Source: Candidatus Saccharimonadota bacterium (GTDB lineage: Bacteria > Patescibacteriota > Saccharimonadia > Saccharimonadales > Saccharimonadaceae). From it: a DNA stretch of 7,328 nucleotides. The translations under genes and the position numbers were made by a program. Each line of letters opens with the position of its first letter. Position 1 is the first letter of the stretch. Below, piece by piece: positions 1 through 4,478 of the stretch. The notes below the pieces were generated by a model, which saw only the letters and a program-made list of their open reading frames with translations, searched no databases and was not told the origin of the DNA. The stretch lies in contig JAFWKB010000039.1 of NCBI GenBank assembly GCA_017511405.1, forward strand, positions 1 through 7,328, read 5' to 3'.

Positions 1-135
1 GACGGACCCTTCAAGGGTTTTGACGGAACTGTCTCTGAGATTGATGGCCAAAAAGGAAAACTTAAAGTCATGGTTTCGATGTTCGGCCGAGAAACGCCCG
101 TTGAGCTTGATGCTTTACAAGTTTCCAAAATTTAG
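1..135 (+). CDS. nusG: Transcription termination/antitermination protein NusG, C-terminal end (5' truncated)
   Basis: The first reading frame is open from base 1 and gives 44 residues, beginning DGPFKGFDGTVSEID and ending LDALQVSKI, with a TAG stop at 133-135. The GPFKGFDGTV start, the lysine-rich strand and the MFGRETPVELD segment are the KOW domain of NusG, which contacts Rho or ribosomal protein S10 and couples transcription to translation. The N-terminal NGN domain that binds RNA polymerase lies outside the window. The identity is supported by the next gene being rplK, the usual neighbour of nusG. The promoter for rplK lies inside the last codons and just past the stop, so the two genes need not be one transcript only. 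Identification is secure; only the extent upstream is unknown. Confidence 0.93.
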   Translation, partial: DGPFKGFDGTVSEIDGQKGKLKVMVSMFGRETPVELDALQVSKI

Positions 136-142
136 ATATAAT
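114..142 (+). promoter_or_regulatory. Sigma-70-type promoter for rplK inside the nusG 3' end
   Basis: TTTACA at 114-119 and TATAAT at 137-142 are separated by exactly 17 bases, close to the ideal housekeeping promoter. The -35 box lies in nusG codons and the -10 box begins two bases after the nusG stop. Transcription would start near 149, giving a leader of about 43 bases before the rplK ATG. Seen directly in the sequence; activity is inferred. Confidence 0.75.
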
Positions 143-158
143 ATACAAGTTACGCACC

Positions 159-176
159 GATTAATAGAAATTAATC
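159..176 (+). promoter_or_regulatory. Small hairpin in the rplK leader
   Basis: GATTAAT (159-165) and ATTAATC (170-176) are perfect inverted repeats around a 4-base AGAA loop. The hairpin sits between the predicted transcription start and the Shine-Dalgarno AAGGA at 181-185. The stem is AT-rich with only one G-C pair, and it is followed by TTTC rather than a long T run, so a terminator is unlikely. A 5'-end stabiliser or regulatory stem is possible. L1 autoregulation acts on the rplK leader in E. coli, but I could not match the known L1 site here. Confidence 0.4.
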
Positions 177-191
177 TTTCAAGGAAATATT

Positions 192-617
192 ATGGCAAAA
201 AAAGTTATTGGGAATCTTAAGCTTCGTGTTCCCGGCGGAAGAGCTACGGCTGGACCTCCAGTTGGCTCTACTCTTGGTCAATGGGGCTTAAACATGATGG
301 AATTCATCAACCCTTTCAACGAAGCAACGAAAGAGTTTATGGGCAAAAATGTAATCGTCCATATCCGAGTTTACGATGATAGAACTTTCGACTGGGTTTG
401 CCTCGGTCAACCTGTAGACGATTTGATTCGCGAAGCAATCAAACTTGAAAAAGGTTCCGGAAAACCAAACACTGAAAAGGTAGGTAAAATTACCCGCGCT
501 CAGCTCGAAGAAATTGCGCAAAAGAAAATGAAGCAGCTTAACGCAATTGACCTCGATGGAGCAGTAAAAGTTGTCGCCGGCACTGCTCGCTCTATGGGTG
601 TTGAAGTCGTCGACTAA
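192..617 (+). CDS. rplK: 50S ribosomal protein L11
   Basis: This is a full-length L11 of 141 residues, the usual size. L11 binds the GTPase-associated centre of 23S rRNA at the base of the L7/L12 stalk, where elongation factors and RelA act. The N-terminal domain begins MAKKVIGNLKL and carries the proline helix PPVG at 22-25. The C-terminal RNA-binding domain contains KGSGKPN, KVGKITRAQLEEIA and the terminal GTARSMGVEV signature. The ATG at 192 has AAGGA at 181-185, six bases upstream. Position 26, usually proline (VGPALGQ), is serine here (VGSTLGQ), and the strand after FDW (CLGQPVDDLI) departs from the common KTPPAAVLL. It has its own promoter in nusG and a terminator 15 bases downstream. 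Identification is certain. Confidence 0.98.
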   Translation: MAKKVIGNLKLRVPGGRATAGPPVGSTLGQWGLNMMEFINPFNEATKEFMGKNVIVHIRVYDDRTFDWVCLGQPVDDLIREAIKLEKGSGKPNTEKVGKITRAQLEEIAQKKMKQLNAIDLDGAVKVVAGTARSMGVEVVD

Positions 618-631
618 CTGATGGATAACTT

Positions 632-659
632 AAATACCTCTTGAAAAAGAGGTATTTTT
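632..659 (+). terminator. Rho-independent terminator after rplK
   Basis: AAATACCTCTT (632-642) pairs perfectly with AAGAGGTATTT (647-657) over 11 bp around a GAAA loop (643-646). The T run at 655-659 completes an intrinsic terminator shape, although its first three bases are also in the stem. It starts 15 bases after the rplK stop. The same bases carry the -35 element of the promoter for the next gene. Confidence 0.75.
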
Positions 660-669
660 GTGCTAAAAT
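641..669 (+). promoter_or_regulatory. rplA promoter with extended -10, nested in the rplK terminator
   Basis: TTGAAA (641-646) lies in the loop-side part of the terminator, and TAAAAT (664-669) follows a 17-base spacer. TG at 661-662, one base before the -10, makes an extended -10. Transcription would begin near 676. A second TATAAT at 678-683 lacks a good -35 and is the weaker choice. Confidence 0.6.
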
Positions 670-717
670 ATAAAGACTATAATCAATGTTGGGAGGAGAT
701 AATCCGTTATTACCACA

Positions 718-724
718 GAAAGGA
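718..724 (+). promoter_or_regulatory. Shine-Dalgarno that fixes the rplA start at 730
   Basis: Two in-frame ATGs stand at 724 and 730. GAAAGGA at 718-724 overlaps the first, which leaves it no spacing, but lies five bases before the second. The second ATG is therefore the likelier start, giving 301 residues. Confidence 0.7.
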
Positions 725-729
725 TGAAA

Positions 730-1635
730 ATGACAGAAGCCAAAGATGAAAAAAACATCGAAACTGCTGAGACGACGGAAGTCGTAGAAGAAGAAAAATT
801 TGCCAAATCTGGTAAAAAATCTAAAAAACATATCGAGGAAGTAAAAGCCGAAGAAGAGCGCCAAGCTCGTAAAATTGAACGCGCCGAAAAAGAAGCCGAA
901 GAAGCAGCCAAACCTAAAGGTGCCGCTCCGATTACCCGCCCGCTTATCGAGCGTCGTGGCAAGAATTATCAAAAAGCCTACAAGCTTATTGAAAAAGGCA
1001 AATTCTACACTCTCAAAGATGCCATCGACCTAGCAATCAAAACCAATCCGACGAAATTTGACGCAACGGTCGAAGCTCACGTTCGCCTTGGCGTCGATCC
1101 ACGTCAAGCCGATCAAAATATCCGTACGACAGTTGTCCTGCCTAACGGAAACGGCAAAACAGTCCGTGTTGCTGTTTTTGCGCCGCTCGATGAGGCCAAA
1201 AAAGCTGCCGCTGCCGGTGCTGACATAGCTGAAGATGCTGAATTCCTCAAACGTCTAGAAAAAGGCCAAATCGAATTCGACGTCCTAATCTCTACTCCGG
1301 CTTATATGCCTAAACTCGGAAAATACGCTCGTATGCTCGGCCCGAAAGGTTTAATGCCTAATCCTAAAGCCGGGACCGTCACAAACGATATTGAAAAAGC
1401 CGTCAAAGAAGCAAAAGCTGGTAAAGTAGAATATCGCGTCGACAAACAATCTATCGTCCATATCGGACTCGGAAGGACATCTTTTGGGACAGATAAACTC
1501 CTCGAGAATGCAAATGTATTCTTCGATTCTCTCAAGAATCAGAAACCGGCTTCCTTGAAAGGAAACTACGTAAAATCTATTTTTATCACAACAACAATGG
1601 GGCCATCCATCGCTGTTGAAAACAACTATTCCTAG
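730..1635 (+). CDS. rplA: 50S ribosomal protein L1 with a long charged N-terminal extension
   Basis: L1 forms the mobile L1 stalk of the large subunit that helps release deacylated tRNA from the E site; in other bacteria it also represses its own mRNA. Residues from about 77 onward are a normal L1: RRGKNYQKAYKLIEKG, the LGVDPRQADQNIRTTVVLPNG segment, the GPKGLMPNPKAGTV RNA-binding signature at 204-217, and the C-terminal SIFITTTMGPSIAV. The first 75 or so residues are extra compared with the usual length of about 230. They are rich in Glu, Lys and Ala, with a stretch at about 33-62 that could form a coiled coil or single charged helix. The presence of L1 is notable because some CPR lineages lack it. 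It ends in TAG, 33 bases before the nuclease gene, with no intergenic terminator; a terminator-like hairpin lies further on, inside that gene. Identity is certain; the role of the extension is unknown. Confidence 0.97.
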   Translation: MTEAKDEKNIETAETTEVVEEEKFAKSGKKSKKHIEEVKAEEERQARKIERAEKEAEEAAKPKGAAPITRPLIERRGKNYQKAYKLIEKGKFYTLKDAIDLAIKTNPTKFDATVEAHVRLGVDPRQADQNIRTTVVLPNGNGKTVRVAVFAPLDEAKKAAAAGADIAEDAEFLKRLEKGQIEFDVLISTPAYMPKLGKYARMLGPKGLMPNPKAGTVTNDIEKAVKEAKAGKVEYRVDKQSIVHIGLGRTSFGTDKLLENANVFFDSLKNQKPASLKGNYVKSIFITTTMGPSIAVENNYS

Positions 1636-1652
1636 TTAAACACAAGCGAAAA

Positions 1653-1668
1653 GTGCTATAATTAGCAC
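1653..1668 (+). promoter_or_regulatory. Extended -10 promoter within a perfect palindrome, abutting the nuclease ATG
   Basis: GTGCTA (1653-1658) and TAGCAC (1663-1668) are perfect inverted repeats around TAAT. The same bases contain TGCTATAAT (1654-1662), an extended -10 element. No good -35 is visible about 17 bases upstream. Transcription would start about seven bases past the -10, that is at or next to the A of the ATG at 1669, implying a leaderless mRNA. The palindrome could be an operator for a dimeric repressor, or part of its symmetry may come from the promoter consensus. Confidence 0.55.
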
Positions 1669-2439
1669 ATGAAATCGCGAGAAAAAAGAATAATAGCCGC
1701 TACCGTTTGTCTAGTGGCTATTTCTTTTTTGTTATACCTGAATCCAAATTCGTACCAAAAAAAGATAACAAAAGTCGAGACGCCCGAATCCACAGCCGCC
1801 GAGCCTGTTGCGAATTCATCGCCACAAGATTCGGAGCTCTCCCCTCTAGGAGAAACAAGTTCTAAAGAGCCACTCGCTAAAGATGTTCTGGAAAAACTTG
1901 CCATAAAAGGCCGTGCGCCTAAAACTGGCTATGCTCGCACGGAGTTCTATAATTCGTGGCCAACAATTGACGGATGTTCACTCCGCCAAAGAATCATTAA
2001 ACGCGAGCTTGGTGAATCGGCAGTTATTTCGTCCAAAGATAATTGCACGGTTGTCTCAGGAGAATATGACGAGCCATATACCGGCAAGCACCTTATTTTT
2101 TATCAAAAATCCGATTTATCTTCAGGAATCCAAATCGACCACGTCGTCGCATTATCCGACGCATGGCAGAAAGGCGCACAAAATCTGACAAAAGAAGAAA
2201 GATACAACCTCGCCACAGACCCACTTAATCTTCTTGCCGTTGATGCTAAAACGAATCAAGGAAAATCCGACAGAGATGCAGCGACTTGGTTGCCATCAAA
2301 CGTCTCCTTTCGCTGCGCATATGTAGCACGACAAGTATCCGTAAAATATAAATACTCTCTCTGGGTGTCTCAAGCAGAGCATGACAAAATCGCCGAAGTT
2401 TTGACGAGTTGTCCGAATGAACGTACTGTTGGTGTATAA
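1669..2439 (+). CDS. Secreted or membrane-anchored HNH endonuclease (DUF1524 / GmrSD C-terminal type)
   Basis: This 256-residue protein has a positively charged start (MKSREKR), a hydrophobic segment at about 8-24 that is a signal peptide or membrane anchor, a Ser/Pro/Glu-rich linker to about 68, and a C-terminal nuclease domain. The domain shows the DUF1524-type HNH pattern: IQIDHVVALSDAW with Asp157-His158, DPLNLLAV with Asn187, then TNQGKSDRDAATWLP (Asn196, Lys199, Asp201) and the FRCAYVARQVSVKYKYSLWV tail. Such stand-alone exported forms are common in Actinobacteria and Saccharibacteria and probably cut extracellular DNA. Cys103, Cys126, Cys216 and Cys248 could form disulfides outside the cell. 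There is no Shine-Dalgarno; the ATG at 1669 is chosen because it alone retains the hydrophobic segment. Codons about 5-21 encode a terminator-like RNA hairpin. Nuclease assignment is strong; substrate and biological role are inferred. Confidence 0.87.
   Translation: MKSREKRIIAATVCLVAISFLLYLNPNSYQKKITKVETPESTAAEPVANSSPQDSELSPLGETSSKEPLAKDVLEKLAIKGRAPKTGYARTEFYNSWPTIDGCSLRQRIIKRELGESAVISSKDNCTVVSGEYDEPYTGKHLIFYQKSDLSSGIQIDHVVALSDAWQKGAQNLTKEERYNLATDPLNLLAVDAKTNQGKSDRDAATWLPSNVSFRCAYVARQVSVKYKYSLWVSQAEHDKIAEVLTSCPNERTVGV
1682..1730 (+). terminator. Terminator-like hairpin inside the start of the nuclease gene
   Basis: AATAGCCGCTA (1692-1702) pairs with TAGTGGCTATT (1712-1722) over 11 bp with one G-U pair and a 9-base loop. 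After a two-base bulge (1690-1691), AAAAAAGA (1682-1689) pairs with TCTTTTTT (1723-1730) for 8 more pairs. A GC-containing stem followed by a T-rich run is the form of an intrinsic terminator. It could end readthrough from rplA, which has no terminator before this gene, or attenuate the nuclease mRNA. It lies wholly within codons for the membrane segment. Confidence 0.55.
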
Positions 2440-2440
2440 T
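2435..2440 (+). promoter_or_regulatory. Candidate -10 box for smpB overlapping the nuclease stop codon
   Basis: TATAAT at 2435-2440 contains the TAA stop of the nuclease gene (2437-2439). A start of transcription near 2447 would leave only about five untranslated bases before the smpB ATG at 2452. No convincing -35 is seen: TTGTCC at 2409-2414 would need a 20-base spacer. The absence of a Shine-Dalgarno before smpB fits leaderless or near-leaderless expression. Confidence 0.45.
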
Positions 2441-2451
2441 ATAAACTAAAT

Positions 2452-2865
2452 ATGAAAAAAGTTAAAAAACCTGATACCGTAACTGTCAACCGCCGAGCTC
2501 ACTATGATTATACTTTAGGTGATGAGCTTGTTTGTGGCATGTCGCTTTCTGGCCCCGAGGTGCGTTTAATACGCGACCACCATGTCCAACTCAAAGGTTC
2601 ATTTGTAACTATAAGAAACAATGAGCTATGGCTTAATAATCTTACACTAGGCGCAGAAACCGCGCGCAGTATACGTCTCCTCGCTACAAAAAAACAAATC
2701 AAGAGTCTTGAACGTGAAAAAATTTCCGGAACAACTATCGTCCCAACAAAACTCCTAGCAGGCGGTCGCCACATTAAGCTTGTTGTTGCACTCGGAAAAG
2801 GAAAAAAGAAATACGACAAAAGAGAAACAATTAAAAAACGTGATATTGGAAGAGGAAGATTTTAA
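2452..2865 (+). CDS. smpB: SsrA (tmRNA)-binding protein SmpB, compact form
   Basis: SmpB binds tmRNA and takes it into stalled ribosomes for trans-translation. The family core is clear: NRRAHYDY at 13-20, the GPEVRLIRDHHVQLKGSFV segment, LWLNNL, IKLVVALGKGKK and the near-invariant YDKRETIKKRD at 121-131 that begins the C-terminal tail. At 137 residues it is short for the family (E. coli has 160). Two places account for this: the loop between LWLNNLTL and the RSIRLLATKKQI helix lacks about ten residues usually containing a DPxRTRKLLL-type sequence, and the tail after DKR has 13 residues against about 21 in E. coli. The ATG has no Shine-Dalgarno. The stop overlaps the next start (TAATG). No tmRNA gene lies in the window. 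Confidence 0.95.
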   Translation: MKKVKKPDTVTVNRRAHYDYTLGDELVCGMSLSGPEVRLIRDHHVQLKGSFVTIRNNELWLNNLTLGAETARSIRLLATKKQIKSLEREKISGTTIVPTKLLAGGRHIKLVVALGKGKKKYDKRETIKKRDIGRGRF

Positions 2866-3677
2866 TGAGCGAAAAAATAAAACTCTTTTCTTGGAACATA
2901 AATGGGTTGCGCGCCGTTTTGAGAAAAGGAGCACTTCAGGAATTCGTCAAGAAAGAACAACCTGATATTCTCTGTCTCCAAGAAATCAAGTGTAAACCAG
3001 GTCAGCTCTCGCCAATAGATACTCTCGAACTATCCGAAAGCTATGACCTATTCTGGAATCCCGCCGATCGTTCGGGCTACTCAGGGACAATGACCATGGT
3101 TAAGAAAGAAAAATTCCCAAATTACGAAACATTTGAAAAAGGGCTTTTCACGGATGAAGAAATGCTAATCGCCTCAACGGAAGGCAGAATATTAACAACT
3201 GAATTTCCAAATTTCTTTCTAGTTAATGTCTACACACCAAACTCAAAACCCGACCTTTCTCGTCTTTCGCTTCGCGAACAAACCTGGGATCCAAGCTTCA
3301 AGAATTACTTAAAAAAACTTGAATCTCACAAGAAGCCCGTCATCACTTGCGGCGACTTTAACGCAGCGCACGAGGAAATTGATCTCGCCCGCCCCGATAC
3401 AAACCACAAAAACGCTGGTTTTACAGACGAAGAAAGACAGGGAATTACGAACCTTCTAGCTGACGGCTTTATCGATACATTTCGTCTCGAACATCCGACC
3501 TCAAAACGTTATTCTTGGTGGTCCCATTGGGGAAAAGCGAGAGAAAATAATGTGGGTTGGCGCATTGATTACTTTTTTATCTCAGAATCACTCAAAAAAA
3601 ATCTAAAATCTGCCGAAATCTACGAGAACTATCTCGGTTCCGACCATTGTCCAGTTTCGATTGAATTGGAGATTTAA
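2865..3677 (+). CDS. xth: Exodeoxyribonuclease III / class II AP endonuclease
   Basis: This is a 270-residue member of the ExoIII/ExoA family, which incises DNA at abasic sites during base excision repair and removes 3' blocking groups; it acts in the cytoplasm with divalent metal. All catalytic motifs are present: WNINGLR with Asn11, LQEIK with the metal-binding Glu40, NVYTPNS with Tyr123, GDFNAAHEEID with Asp164 and Asn166, GWRIDYF with Asp235, and GSDHCP with Asp260 and His261. It resembles Bacillus ExoA more than E. coli Xth, for example in the NAGFTDEER and YSWWS segments. The start overlaps the smpB stop by one base, and AGGAAG at 2853-2858 is the Shine-Dalgarno, six bases upstream. It is probably cotranscribed and translationally coupled with smpB and the next gene. 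The protein looks complete and active. Confidence 0.96.
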   Translation: MSEKIKLFSWNINGLRAVLRKGALQEFVKKEQPDILCLQEIKCKPGQLSPIDTLELSESYDLFWNPADRSGYSGTMTMVKKEKFPNYETFEKGLFTDEEMLIASTEGRILTTEFPNFFLVNVYTPNSKPDLSRLSLREQTWDPSFKNYLKKLESHKKPVITCGDFNAAHEEIDLARPDTNHKNAGFTDEERQGITNLLADGFIDTFRLEHPTSKRYSWWSHWGKARENNVGWRIDYFFISESLKKNLKSAEIYENYLGSDHCPVSIELEI

Positions 3678-4478
3678 ATGCAAAAAGAAGCAAAATATTG
3701 GCAAAAAAATGGCGAAAACACAAAAAAAGTTAAAGATTTAGTCTGGAATCTCCCCGAACAAAAAAACGGAGAAATCGCTATTATCGGCGGGAATGCTTCC
3801 TCGTTTTCAACCGAGATTAAAACAGCTGAATATATCAATCGCAATCTCCCGTTCGTAAAATCAGTCAAACTCTTTTTCCCGGACGCACTTAAAACTAAAC
3901 TTCCGCCGCTAGAAAACTTTCAATTTTTCGAAAGCACCGAATCCGGTTCATTTAAACGTTCACCGGAACTAAAAGAATCTCTTAAAGCATATAACTACAG
4001 TATCTTTCTCGGTGATTTATCGAAGAACTCAGAAACAGCCCTTGCCATAGCAGAAATGGTAGAAAACTCCAAAAACACGCCGCTTTTATTTACACGCGAT
4101 GCGGTAGATCTATTGCTCGAAAGTATTAACGATATCTCCAAACAAAATAACATGACTTTCGTTCTCACGCTATCGCAGCTACAAAAACTCTTCCGAGCCG
4201 TCTACTATCCTAAAGCTCTTTTTCTTTCGCAACCACTCTTTCCAATTATCGAAGCAATCCACAAATTCACGCTTTCATATCCATTTTCTATTCTTACGTT
4301 CCACGAAGGAGAAATAATTTGTGCGTCCTCCGGAGATGTTATCACGATTCCGATCGATAAAACATCCTACTCGCCGCTAAACATGTGGTCCGGAGAACTA
4401 GCCGCCAAAATCGCCATTTTCAAACTCTTCAACTCAAACGAACAACTTTTCTCTCTAGCTTCCGCTGTTTTGTACTAA
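3678..4478 (+). CDS. Degenerate ribokinase-fold protein, NAD(P)H-hydrate dehydratase (NnrD)-like
   Basis: The ATG directly follows the xth stop, with GGAG at 3668-3671 as Shine-Dalgarno, so it belongs to the smpB-xth unit. The 266 residues follow the order of segments in the C-terminal domain of YjeF/NnrD: IAIIGG at 33-38 (family IIGG), VKLFFPDA, YSIFLGDLSKNS at 107-118 in place of the ADVVVIGPGLG loop, PLLFTRDAVDLL at 135-146 in place of WDADALNLL, FVLTLSQLQKLF at 161-172 in place of VITPHPGEAARLL, and NMWSGELAAKIAI at 235-247 in place of GGMGDVLSG. The family Asp in the GD motif is Glu240 here, and the HPGE motif is gone, so activity is doubtful. It may be a binding or structural relative. 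No signal peptide is seen. Confidence is good for a real gene and moderate for the fold; function is unknown. Confidence 0.7.
   Translation: MQKEAKYWQKNGENTKKVKDLVWNLPEQKNGEIAIIGGNASSFSTEIKTAEYINRNLPFVKSVKLFFPDALKTKLPPLENFQFFESTESGSFKRSPELKESLKAYNYSIFLGDLSKNSETALAIAEMVENSKNTPLLFTRDAVDLLLESINDISKQNNMTFVLTLSQLQKLFRAVYYPKALFLSQPLFPIIEAIHKFTLSYPFSILTFHEGEIICASSGDVITIPIDKTSYSPLNMWSGELAAKIAIFKLFNSNEQLFSLASAVLY
4475..4478. other. Overlapping convergent stop codons
   Basis: The plus-strand kinase-like gene stops with TAA at 4476-4478, and the minus-strand surface protein gene stops with TAG on bases 4477-4475. The genes meet tail to tail with a four-base overlap. I see no intrinsic terminator for either strand close by, so each transcript probably extends into the antisense of its neighbour. 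Confidence 0.9.

Noticed and set aside
678..683. TATAAT as the main rplA -10 box
   Set aside because: The hexamer 17 bases upstream is TTTTTG, a poor -35. TTGAAA with the extended TAAAAT upstream is a better pair.
701..712. ATAA-TCCG-TTAT stem with a UNCG-type loop in the rplA leader
   Set aside because: Only 4-5 weak pairs; too little to claim a structure or an L1-binding site.
592..972. Minus-strand open frame antisense to the rplK end, the intergenic region and the rplA start
   Set aside because: It is a shadow of the Glu/Lys-rich L1 extension, which gives a Phe-rich antisense translation with no family match.
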